64,000 bases of DNA, taken from NCBI RefSeq assembly GCF_014202935.1, contig NZ_JACHHX010000012.1:29825-93824 (forward strand), written 5' to 3'. The stretch is from Rehaibacterium terrae. GTDB lineage: Bacteria > Pseudomonadota > Gammaproteobacteria > Xanthomonadales > Xanthomonadaceae. Both the position numbers and the translations under genes were made by a program. The notes beneath the pieces were generated by a model. The model worked only from the letters and a program-made list of their open reading frames with translations, was not told the origin of the DNA and did not search any database. The first letter of the stretch is position 1. The number at the start of each line of letters is the position of its first letter. This document shows positions 18,011 to 25,551 of this stretch, one piece after another.

Positions 18011-19069
18011 ATGGCAAATCCGAACCACGCCATGACCCAAGACCGCCCTGCCGGCCGCCTGGCCTTTCTCGACCGCTGGCTGACGCTGTGGATCTTCGCC
18101 GCGATGGCGCTGGGCGTACTGCTCGGCGAGCTGTTCCCCGGCCTGCCGGCGCGGCTCGACGCCCTGAGCGTCGGCGGCACCAACCTGCCGATCGCGCTCG
18201 GCCTGATCCTGATGATGTATCCGCCGCTGGCGCGGGTGCGTTACGAATCGCTGCCGACGGTATTCCGCGACCGCCGCGTGCTGGCGCTGTCGCTGCTGCA
18301 GAACTGGGTGATCGGCCCGACACTGATGTTCGCGCTGGCGGTGATCTTCCTGCGCGACCAGCCCGAGTACATGGCCGGCCTGATCCTGATTGGCCTGGCG
18401 CGCTGCATCGCGATGGTGGTCGTCTGGAACCAGCTCGCCCGCGGCGACAACGAATACGTGGCCGGCCTGGTGGCGTTCAACAGCGTATTCCAGGTGCTGT
18501 TCTTCAGCGTTTACGCCTGGTTCTTCATGAGCCTGCTGCCTTCGGCGCTGGGGCTGCCTGGCTTCGATGTGGACGTGTCGTTCTGGACCATCGCGCAGGC
18601 GGTGCTGGTGTACCTGGGCATCCCGTTCGCCGCCGGCTTCCTGACCCGCCGCTGGCTGCGCCGCGCCAAGGGCGCGGCCTGGTACGACGGCGTGTTCGTG
18701 CCGCGCACCGCGCCGATCACCCTGTTCGCGCTGCTGTTCACCATCACGGCGATGTTCACCTTCAAGGGTGGCGCGGTGCTGGCGCTGCCGCTGGACGCGT
18801 TGCGCATCGCGCTGCCGCTGGCGCTGTACTTCGTGATCATGTTTTTCGTCAGCTTCTGGCTGTCGCGCCGGACCGGCACCGACTACGGCCGCGCCACCGC
18901 GCTGTCGTTCACCGCCGCCAGCAACAACTTCGAGCTCGCCATCGCCGTCGCCATCACCGCCTTCGGGCTGGCCTCGCCGATCGCCTTCGCCACCGTGATC
19001 GGGCCGCTGGTGGAGGTGCCGGTGCTGATCGGGCTGGTCGGCGTGGCGCTGTGGTTCAAGCGCCGCTAG
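18011..19069 (+). CDS. arsB: ACR3 family arsenite efflux permease
   Basis: A 352-residue membrane protein with about ten predicted helices. The ACR3 hallmark is seen as [22 protein letters not shown] with the essential cysteine, followed by [20 protein letters not shown], and [17 protein letters not shown] near the end. It expels arsenite using the proton motive force. It is of the ACR3 type and not related to the E. coli ArsB protein, although the same symbol is often used. An alternative start is the Met before TQDRPAG. It closes the ars operon and is convergent with mtgA. Confidence 0.93.
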   Translation: MANPNHAMTQDRPAGRLAFLDRWLTLWIFAAMALGVLLGELFPGLPARLDALSVGGTNLPIALGLILMMYPPLARVRYESLPTVFRDRRVLALSLLQNWVIGPTLMFALAVIFLRDQPEYMAGLILIGLARCIAMVVVWNQLARGDNEYVAGLVAFNSVFQVLFFSVYAWFFMSLLPSALGLPGFDVDVSFWTIAQAVLVYLGIPFAAGFLTRRWLRRAKGAAWYDGVFVPRTAPITLFALLFTITAMFTFKGGAVLALPLDALRIALPLALYFVIMFFVSFWLSRRTGTDYGRATALSFTAASNNFELAIAVAITAFGLASPIAFATVIGPLVEVPVLIGLVGVALWFKRR

Positions 19070-19126
19070 TGGCCGGACGCGCCGCATGCGCCGGCGCCGG
19101 CCTGCCCCGCTCCCGCCCGCGACTGA

Positions 19127-19858
19127 TCAGCCGCAGCATTCGCGCAGGTAGTCCGGCCCGCCGAGCTGGCGCACCTGTTGCTCGATCCATCGCTGCCGCT
19201 GCAGCACATACGGACCCGGCGCCTCGGCCCGGTAGCGGCGCGGGCTGGGCAACACCGCCGCCAGCCGCGCGCTCTCGGTGGGCGTCAGGGCGCTGGCGGG
19301 CTTGCCGAAGAAACGTTGCGCAGCGGCTTCGGCGCCATAGATGCCATCGCCGAACTCGGCCAGGTTGGCATAGACCTCCAGAATGCGCCGCTTCGGCCAC
19401 AGCGCCTCGATCAGGACCGTGTACCAGGCCTCCAGGCCCTTTCGGAGCCAGCTGCGCCCGGACCACAGGTACAGGTTCCTGGCCACCTGCTGGCTGATCG
19501 TGCTGGCGCCGCGCAGGCGGCCATCGCCCTGATAGCGCGCCAACGCCGCATCGATGGCATCGAAGTCGAAACCGCGATGGGTCGGGAATTTCTGGTCTTC
19601 GGCGGCGACCAGCGCGATCGGCAAATGCGGCGACAACGCGCCCCAGTCGCGCCAGTGGTAGTCGATCCGCAGTGTCTCGCCGGCCGACCAGGCCTCGACG
19701 CGCCGGGCCAGCATGAAGCCACTGGTCCATGGATCGACGAAACGCACCGTCGCCACCTGCAGGAGCGTCACCAGTACGAAGCCCGCAGGCAGCCACAGCA
19801 GGCGCCGCAGCCGGCGCCACGGCGACGGTCGGCGGCGGAAGATCGCCTGCCGCCTCAC
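19127..19858 (-). CDS. mtgA: Monofunctional biosynthetic peptidoglycan transglycosylase
   Basis: A 243-residue GT51 enzyme that polymerises lipid II into glycan strands. An N-terminal membrane helix (about residues 18-38) anchors it. Motif 1 is AAEDQKFPTHRGFD with the catalytic Glu, and motif 2 is GASTISQQVARNLYLW. The WPKRRILEVYANLAEFG stretch is also conserved. Length is normal for MtgA. It complements the bifunctional PBP1B encoded at 25548-27866. The 57 bp to the convergent acr3 stop contain only a GC palindrome. Confidence 0.95.
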   Translation of the reverse strand: MRRQAIFRRRPSPWRRLRRLLWLPAGFVLVTLLQVATVRFVDPWTSGFMLARRVEAWSAGETLRIDYHWRDWGALSPHLPIALVAAEDQKFPTHRGFDFDAIDAALARYQGDGRLRGASTISQQVARNLYLWSGRSWLRKGLEAWYTVLIEALWPKRRILEVYANLAEFGDGIYGAEAAAQRFFGKPASALTPTESARLAAVLPSPRRYRAEAPGPYVLQRQRWIEQQVRQLGGPDYLRECCG

Positions 19859-20001
19859 CCGCGGGGTGCCTCGCCTGGCGCGACGGCGTCCACCTTGAGT
19901 CCGGCTCGGGCTGCCCGCATAGTTGAGTCCCTCCGACGTGACCTCCTCCCGATTATGACCCGATCCCCGGCCGCGCCGCGGCCGGGGACGCGCGCATTGC
20001 C

Positions 20002-20892
20002 ATGACCGGACGCAACGACCGCGATGCCCTGACCCGTTTCCTGCTCGAGCGCTCCGGCGTGCGCGGCGTGATCGTCCGCCTGAGCGACACCTGGGCCAGC
20101 ATCCGCGACCGTGCCGACTACCCGCCCGAGATCGCCGCCCGCCTCGGCGAGACCTGCGCCGCGGCCGGCCTGCTCACCGGCCACGTCAAGGTCGACGGCC
20201 GTCTGAGCGTACAGCTGCGCGGCACCGGCGCGCTCAACACGCTGTTCGCCGAGTGCACCCGCACCGGCCAACTGCGCGGCCTGGCACGCTTCAACGCGCC
20301 GACCCCCAGCCCGCTGACGCCGCGCCATTTCGGGCCCGGCTCGCTGCTGGCCATCACCATCGAGAACCACCCAGCCGGCAGCCATGAACCGGTCCGCTAC
20401 CAGGGCCTGGTCGGACTCGACGCCGACACCCTGGCCGAGGCCTTCGAAGGCTATTTCGCCCAGTCCGAGCAGCTGCCGACCCGCCTGGCGCTGGCCGTCC
20501 ACGGCGATGTCGCTGCCGGCATGATGCTGCAGCTGCTGCCCGAGACGCAGGGCGATGCGGACGGCTGGGACCGTGCCTGCGCCCTGTTCGACACCCTGAC
20601 CCCCGCGGAGCTGTGCGCCCTGCCGGTCGAGACCCTGCTCTGGCAGCTGTTCCACGAAGAGGGCGTGCGCCTGCTGGGCGCCTCGCCGCTGGACTTCGGC
20701 TGCTCCTGCTCGCGCGAGCGGGTGGCCGCGATGCTGCGCAGCCTGGGCCACGACGAGGCGATGGCCACCGCCGCCGGCGGCATGGCCGAGATCACCTGCG
20801 AGTTCTGCAACCGGCGCTACGACTTCGACCGGGTCGACATCGAGCAGCTGTTCACCCCGCCGACCGGCCGCGCGCCGGACCGGCTGCAATGA
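20002..20892 (+). CDS. hslO: Redox-regulated chaperone Hsp33
   Basis: A 296-residue holdase chaperone activated by oxidation. The N-terminal core opens with DALTRFLLERSGVRGVIVRL, and the C-terminal zinc switch has Cys234 and Cys236 (CSC) and Cys266 and Cys269 (CEFC), exactly the CxC/CxxC set of Hsp33. Under oxidative stress the cysteines form disulfides, release zinc and unfold the linker. The gene stands alone, divergent from mtgA with 143 bp between them in which no clear promoter could be assigned. Confidence 0.95.
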   Translation: MTGRNDRDALTRFLLERSGVRGVIVRLSDTWASIRDRADYPPEIAARLGETCAAAGLLTGHVKVDGRLSVQLRGTGALNTLFAECTRTGQLRGLARFNAPTPSPLTPRHFGPGSLLAITIENHPAGSHEPVRYQGLVGLDADTLAEAFEGYFAQSEQLPTRLALAVHGDVAAGMMLQLLPETQGDADGWDRACALFDTLTPAELCALPVETLLWQLFHEEGVRLLGASPLDFGCSCSRERVAAMLRSLGHDEAMATAAGGMAEITCEFCNRRYDFDRVDIEQLFTPPTGRAPDRLQ

Positions 20893-20935
20893 GCCGAAAA
20901 GCGACGGACGTGGTCACATTTCGGCCCACCGGTGT

Positions 20936-20964
20936 TTGTTAGCGTTTCGTAAGCGGCGTAGAAT
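20936..20964 (+). promoter_or_regulatory. Sigma-70 promoter of the outer-membrane-type gene
   Basis: TTGTTA (-35, 20936-20941) and TAGAAT (-10, 20959-20964) are separated by exactly 17 bp, outside coding sequence. Transcription would begin near 20971, leaving a leader of about 45 nt before the GTG start. Confidence 0.6.
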
Positions 20965-21015
20965 CCAGCCACGCCCCGGCGGGAACTCGACTTCCGCGAC
21001 CGGGTCCATGTCCCC

Positions 21016-22023
21016 GTGAACCGAGCCCTCTCCGTGCGCCTTGCCCTGACCGCCAGCCTGTTGCTCGCCCTCGCGGCGCTGCCGGCGCGTGCGCAGGCGC
21101 CCGACGGGCCGATCATCCAGGCCGCCCCGGCCAGCAGCGCCGAGTCGACCACGGTCCTGCCGGTCTGGAACCGCGAAAGCGGACGGATCGAGGCGCTGCT
21201 GCTGCTCGACGCCTCGCCGCGCAGCCCGCTGGAGCGCGTCATCGGCAGCGGCGACCCCCTGCCCGACCTCGGCTTCGGCGCCCGCGTCCGCCTGGGCGAG
21301 GGCCAGCTGCAATCCACACTCAAGCTCGAGGCCAACAGCGGCCTGGCCCTACTGTGCGACCCGCACGGTGGCCTGATGAACACCCTCGGCGCGCTGGCCC
21401 AGCACTGCCTGCTCGGTTCGCTGGACGCGGTCGCCGACCCGCTCGGCCCCTACCGCGCCGGCGTGCGCAGCGAAACCCGCTACGACCTGCCGGGCGGCCG
21501 CTTCGAGTTCTCGCTCGGCTTCGGCCGCTACGACCTGCCGAGCGTGCAGCCGCTCGCGCAACCGCTCCCGCAATACGCGCCGGTGCAGGCCTGGCAGCAG
21601 CAACTGCCGGGGCTGTCGCTGCTCGGCAGCCGGATCGAACGCAACGATCTCGGCCTCGGCGCGCAGTTCGACATCGGCGACAACGGCTGGATCGCGATCG
21701 GCGGCACCGTTGCCCGCGCCCGCCTGATCCCGGCCGGCGAGGCGCTCGGACTGCAGCAGTGGGACAGCGCCGAGCTCAGCCTGGGCGCCGGCTACGGTCC
21801 GTTCAGCGGCGCCATCAGCAGCCGCGTCATCGACACCGCCGGCCGCGACGGCAGCTGGGGCGGGCTGGACGTCGGCTTCACCTGGCGCACTCCGTGGCGC
21901 GCGCGCCTGACCGTCGGCGCGCAGAACCTGGTCAGCCGCGGCAAGAACCCCTGGGGGCTCTCCGACGAAGACCCCGAAACCACCGGCCGCGTGCCTTACG
22001 TCCGCTACCAGCAGGACCTGTAA
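21016..22023 (+). CDS. Hypothetical exported protein, probable outer-membrane beta-barrel
   Basis: I do not recognise a named family. The 335-residue product starts with GTG and a clear signal peptide (MNRALSVRLALTASLLLALAALPARAQ). The rest is rich in alternating strands with glycine and aromatic residues, such as RFEFSLGFGRYDLP, NGWIAIGGTVARARL and SLGAGYGPFSGAISSRV, as in small outer-membrane barrels. The C-terminus (VPYVRYQQDL) resembles barrel ends in that Tyr residues alternate, but it lacks a terminal Phe. A good sigma-70 promoter precedes it. It ends just before the second copy of the ACCGGAA element. Confidence 0.65.
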   Translation: MNRALSVRLALTASLLLALAALPARAQAPDGPIIQAAPASSAESTTVLPVWNRESGRIEALLLLDASPRSPLERVIGSGDPLPDLGFGARVRLGEGQLQSTLKLEANSGLALLCDPHGGLMNTLGALAQHCLLGSLDAVADPLGPYRAGVRSETRYDLPGGRFEFSLGFGRYDLPSVQPLAQPLPQYAPVQAWQQQLPGLSLLGSRIERNDLGLGAQFDIGDNGWIAIGGTVARARLIPAGEALGLQQWDSAELSLGAGYGPFSGAISSRVIDTAGRDGSWGGLDVGFTWRTPWRARLTVGAQNLVSRGKNPWGLSDEDPETTGRVPYVRYQQDL

Positions 22024-22029
22024 GCGGAA

Positions 22030-22073
22030 ACCGGAAAAGCATCGAATCCGCGCCGCCCCGGCGCAAGCCGGGG
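22030..22073. repeat. Repeat element, copy 2: ACCGGAAAAGCATC block plus GNRA-loop hairpin
   Basis: The same 14-base block as copy 1 (22030-22043) is followed after 12 bp by CCCCGGC-GCAA-GCCGGGG (22056-22073). Only one heptamer copy is present here against nine in copy 1. As at copy 1, it begins a few bases after a plus-strand stop codon and faces a convergent minus-strand gene (tsaB). Confidence 0.8.
22056..22073. terminator. Hairpin CCCCGGC-GCAA-GCCGGGG between convergent genes
   Basis: A 7-bp GC stem with a GCAA (GNRA) tetraloop. No U-tract follows on either strand. The position between two convergent genes suggests a bidirectional 3'-end function, but the shared repeat unit also fits a REP element. 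Confidence 0.45.
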
Positions 22074-22140
22074 GCGATGTCGCGCTGGGATTGGGCGGCG
22101 ATGGAAATTTGATGCCACCCTGAGCCTCGAAAGGCCGGAA

Positions 22141-22878
22141 TCACGGGCTCTTGCCTGGCTCCCCGGTCTCCGGTCCGCGATCCCGGCTCTCCACTCCCTT
22201 CCCCTGTTCACTCAGCGTCAACGCGACCTTCTCGCGCAGGTAGGCCGGTTCGAGCCTTTCCGGCGCGACCGCCTCGCCACGACGGAAGGCGCGCGCGCCC
22301 AGCCGCGCCACGGCGGCCGCATGCGGTAGTGCCTCGGCGCGGCATTCGAGCAGGCGCGCGGCGAGGCGTTCGCGCAGCACGCCGCCCTCGGCGGCGAAGC
22401 CGGTGCCGACGCCGACCAACGGCACGGTGCCGGGCAGCGCGAGCGTGGCCGGCGCGCCGATCCGCTCCTCACCCAGGGGCGAGACCAGCCCCTCCGCGTC
22501 GCGGCCGAACAGGCCGGCGTAGACCTCGCCCATGCGCGCATCGATCGCGGCGAGGATGCTGTCATGCCCTTCGGCTTCGAGCGCCAGCGCGGCCAGTGTG
22601 GACACCGCCAGCACCGGGCGATCCAGCGCCAGCGCCAGGCCCTGCGTGATGGCGACCGCCAGCCGCACGCCGGTGAAGGCGCCCGGCCCGCGGCCGCAGG
22701 CGATGGCGTCGAGTTGCGAGCGCGCGAGGCCGGCTTCCGCCAGCAGGGCTTGTGCCCACGGCAGCACCAACTCGGTGTGCCGGCGTGGCGCGACCTCATG
22801 GCGCTCAAGCACCTCGCCGTCCACCCACAGCGCCACCGAGCAGGCCTCGGTGGCGGTTTCGATGGCGAGCAGGTTCAT
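22141..22878 (-). CDS. tsaB: tRNA threonylcarbamoyladenosine biosynthesis protein TsaB
   Basis: A 245-residue actin-fold partner of TsaD, needed to make t6A37 in ANN-decoding tRNAs. It begins MNLLAIETATEACSVAL and has the HTELVLPWAQALL and GPGAFTGVRLAVAITQGLAL segments typical of TsaB. The last about 20 residues (EQGKGVESRDRGPETGEP) are low-complexity and unlike the family; they seem to be read from a degenerate G-rich repeat. The start overlaps the stop of the yoaA-type helicase by 4 bp (ATGA), an arrangement that matches the yoaA-tsaB neighbourhood of other gammaproteobacteria. Confidence 0.93.
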   Translation of the reverse strand: MNLLAIETATEACSVALWVDGEVLERHEVAPRRHTELVLPWAQALLAEAGLARSQLDAIACGRGPGAFTGVRLAVAITQGLALALDRPVLAVSTLAALALEAEGHDSILAAIDARMGEVYAGLFGRDAEGLVSPLGEERIGAPATLALPGTVPLVGVGTGFAAEGGVLRERLAARLLECRAEALPHAAAVARLGARAFRRGEAVAPERLEPAYLREKVALTLSEQGKGVESRDRGPETGEPGKSP

Positions 22879-24866
22879 GCGGACTCCGATAGCACGCGAT
22901 CGGCGGCGCGGGCGAAAAAGGCTTTCACGTCGTCGAGGCTGCGGGTGCGCGGCAGCGGCGGCAGGCTGTCGAGGAACACCCGGCCGTAGCGCTTGCCGAG
23001 CAGGCGCGGGTCGCAGAGCACCAGCACGCCGCGGTCGGCATGGGTACGGATCAAGCGGCCGGCGCCCTGCTTGAGGCCGATCACCGCGCTCGGCAACTGC
23101 TCGTCGCGGAAAGCGTTGCCGCCGCCACGGCGCACCGCCTCCAGCCGCGCCTCCAGCACCGGGTCGTCGGGCGCGGCGAACGGCAGCCGGTCGATGACCA
23201 CCACGCTCAAGGCCTCGCCGGCCACGTCCACGCCCTCCCAGAAACTCGCCGCGCCCAGCAGCACGCCGTTGCCCGAGGCGCGGAACCGTTCCAGCAGCAC
23301 GTTGCGCGGCGCGCTGCCCTGCACGAACAGCGGCCACGGGCCGTCGGCCAGCCGCTCGGCAGCCTCGCGCAAGGCGCGGTGCGAAGTGAACAGCAGGAAG
23401 GCGCGGCCGTGGGAGGCCTCCAGCACCGGCCACACCGCATCGAGCATGGCGGCGGTGTAGTCGCGCGAATTGGGCTCGGGCAGACCGCGCGGCAGGTAGC
23501 ACAGCGCCTGCGTCGGCCAGTCGAACGGGCTGGGCTCGAGCAGCGTGGCGTGCTCGCCGAGGCCGAGCTTGCGGGCGATGTGGTGGAATTGCCCGCCGAC
23601 CGCCAATGTCGCCGAGGTGAAGATCCACGCCGCGCCACTGCGCTCGCGGAAGGCACGCAGCGGGCCGGCGACGTCCAGCGGCGTGCGTTGCAGGGTGAAG
23701 CCGCGCTGGGTCAGCTCGTACCAGCGCACGTCGAAGTCCCTGCGCGGCGGCGCCTCCTGCTCCTCGCCCGCCGTCTCCTCGCCTGTCTCGACCAAGCGCC
23801 AGCGCGCCAGCCGCGCGCCGATGTCGGCGATGCGCTCGCGGCAGGCGGCGAAGCCGGGGCTGGCCTCGGCCAGCGTGGCGAGCGCGTCGTGCAGCGCATG
23901 CATCGCGTCGGCCAGCGCATCCAGCCCGTCTTCCAGCCCCGGCTCGGCCAGCAGTCGCCCCTGCGGGCCGCGCGGCGGCAGCGTCTGCATCGCCAGGCGC
24001 AGCTCGCGCAATTGCTGCTCCAGCGCACGCACCGGCGCCTGCACGGTGGCGAGCGCGCCGGTCACCGACCTGCATTCGGCCAGGGCGTCGCGCGCCAGGT
24101 CGTTCAACATCCGCGCGCTCACCGCCTCGCCGAAGAACTGGCTGGCCAGTTCGGGCAACTGATGCGCCTCGTCGAGCACGAAGCTCTGCGCGCCGGGCAG
24201 GATCTCGCCGAAGCCCTCCTGCTTGAGCGCCAGATCCGCCAGCAGCAGATGGTGATTCACCACCACCAGATCGGCCGCCTGCGCCTGCTGGCGCGCGCGC
24301 ACCACGAAGCACTCGTCCCAGAACGGGCACTCGCTGCCCAGGCAGTTCTCGGTGTTGGAGGTGATCGCCGGCCACAGCGGCGAGTCCTCGGGCAGGTCGG
24401 CCAGTTCGGCGAGATCGCCGCGCCGGGTGCCTCGGCTCCACGCCACCACGCGCTGGAACTGCGATGCCTGTTCGCGCGAGGCGAAGCGCGCCTCGCCCTT
24501 GGCCTGCTCCATGCGGTACAGGCACAGGTAATTGGCGCGGCCCTTGAGCAGTGCGGTCTTGAGGCCGACACCGAGCGCCTCGCGCACGCGCGGCAGGTCG
24601 CGATGGTAGAGCTGGTCCTGCAAGGCCCGGGTGCCGGTGGAGACGATCACACGCTGCCCCGACAACAGCGCCGGCACCAGGTAGGCGTAAGTCTTGCCGG
24701 TGCCGGTGCCGGCCTCGGCCACCAGCGTGCCGCGGGTATCCATCGCCTCGCTGATGGCGACGGCGAGCTGCTGCTGCGCCGCACGCGGGACGTAGCCCGG
24801 CAGCCTCCCGGCCAGCGGGCCGTCGGCCGCCAGGGCGGCGGCGGTACGGGCGGTGAGGGAGGTCAC
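22875..24866 (-). CDS. yoaA: ATP-dependent DNA helicase, DinG/YoaA (XPD-like) family
   Basis: A 663-residue superfamily 2 helicase. Walker A is AEAGTGTGKTYAYL near residue 55 and the DEAH box is FVLDEAHQLPELA. The four Fe-S cysteines typical of XPD-type helicases can be placed in YLCLYRMEQ and in NTENCLGSECPFWDECF. C-terminal motifs include LLGAASFWEGVDV and VVIDRLPFAAPDDP and LIRTHADRGVLVL. YoaA helps repair or tolerate stalled replication forks together with HolC (chi); the partner is not in the window. It is co-transcribed with tsaB. Confidence 0.93.
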   Translation of the reverse strand: MTSLTARTAAALAADGPLAGRLPGYVPRAAQQQLAVAISEAMDTRGTLVAEAGTGTGKTYAYLVPALLSGQRVIVSTGTRALQDQLYHRDLPRVREALGVGLKTALLKGRANYLCLYRMEQAKGEARFASREQASQFQRVVAWSRGTRRGDLAELADLPEDSPLWPAITSNTENCLGSECPFWDECFVVRARQQAQAADLVVVNHHLLLADLALKQEGFGEILPGAQSFVLDEAHQLPELASQFFGEAVSARMLNDLARDALAECRSVTGALATVQAPVRALEQQLRELRLAMQTLPPRGPQGRLLAEPGLEDGLDALADAMHALHDALATLAEASPGFAACRERIADIGARLARWRLVETGEETAGEEQEAPPRRDFDVRWYELTQRGFTLQRTPLDVAGPLRAFRERSGAAWIFTSATLAVGGQFHHIARKLGLGEHATLLEPSPFDWPTQALCYLPRGLPEPNSRDYTAAMLDAVWPVLEASHGRAFLLFTSHRALREAAERLADGPWPLFVQGSAPRNVLLERFRASGNGVLLGAASFWEGVDVAGEALSVVVIDRLPFAAPDDPVLEARLEAVRRGGGNAFRDEQLPSAVIGLKQGAGRLIRTHADRGVLVLCDPRLLGKRYGRVFLDSLPPLPRTRSLDDVKAFFARAADRVLSESA

Positions 24867-24882
24867 GGGGGAGCCGGAGTCG

Positions 24883-24909
24883 GGGATTCGGGATTCGGAT
24901 TCGGGATTC
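24883..24909. repeat. Short tandem array of GGGATTC heptamers
   Basis: Four units (GGGATTC, GGGATTC, GGATTC, GGGATTC) lie in tandem in the gap just upstream of the yoaA start. The third has lost one G, so the array is imperfect. Similar G-rich heptamers are known from other Lysobacterales genomes. No function is implied. Confidence 0.9.
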
Positions 24910-25035
24910 GAACGCGCCGGCGTGGCGGATGCGTCCGCGCCGGATGGCGGGGAGCGTAACGGGCATCGGGGTGTGGAACAAAACCGCTTTGGCGGGTCCG
25001 GCCGCGTGCCGTATGAATCCCGACCCCCGGGCCCG

Positions 25036-25551
25036 TCACATCCTGACCGGCGGCTCGACCGTGCACTGCGCCAGCTTCTCGCGCGCCAGCGCGGCGTGCT
25101 CGTCCTGCGCGTGCAGTTCGTAGATCACCCGCAGCGCGGTCCAGTTGCGCCGACACAGCGGGCCCAGGCGCGGACCGAGATGATACGAGCGACTGGCCAG
25201 CTCCACCGCTTCGGTCCAGGCCTGACGGTGGATCGCCAGCTCGGCGGCATGCTGCAGCAGTTCCGGATCGTCGGGCACGATCTCCAGCGCCCGGGCGAGC
25301 ACGGCGGCCGCCTGCCGGTACTTGCCGGCGCGCTCCAGCCGCTCGACTTCCTCGCGCAGGTCTTCGATCTGCGGGTCACGCAGCGGTGACACCGCCAGTG
25401 CGTCGTCGGCCTCGGCGGCGGCGCGCACCTGCGCCACCAGGTCACGCACCGGCGGCGCAGGCGGCTTGGTGGCCTGCTGCGCGGGCGGCGACGACGGGGT
25501 GGTGCAGGCCGCCAGCAGCAACGCGCCGGCCAGTGGGGTCCATCGTTTCAT
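25036..25551 (-). CDS. Lipoprotein with TPR-like helices, downstream of mrcB
   Basis: A 171-residue predicted lipoprotein. The signal MKRWTPLAGALLLAAC ends in a LAAC lipobox. After a proline-rich linker (SSPPAQQATKPPAPPV) come helical TPR-like units: ERAGKYRQAAAVLARALEIVPDDPELLQHAAELA and AWTEAVELASRSYHLGP. The ATG overlaps the mrcB stop (ATGA), so it is coupled to PBP1B. Position and type resemble the outer-membrane lipoprotein activators of class A PBPs (LpoB or CsiV-like proteins), and a TPR lipoprotein beside PBP1B is a reasonable activator candidate; this is inference from context only. Confidence 0.75.
   Translation of the reverse strand: MKRWTPLAGALLLAACTTPSSPPAQQATKPPAPPVRDLVAQVRAAAEADDALAVSPLRDPQIEDLREEVERLERAGKYRQAAAVLARALEIVPDDPELLQHAAELAIHRQAWTEAVELASRSYHLGPRLGPLCRRNWTALRVIYELHAQDEHAALAREKLAQCTVEPPVRM

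Noticed and set aside
19090..19101. 12-bp palindrome GCCGGCGCCGGC between acr3 and mtgA as terminator
   Set aside because: Such GC palindromes are frequent by chance at this base composition, and there is no U-tract or repeat partner.
22141..24981. One 946-codon minus-strand frame joining tsaB to the yoaA region
   Set aside because: The upstream part is an out-of-frame reading of yoaA. TsaB has its own ATG overlapping the yoaA stop, so no fusion protein is implied.
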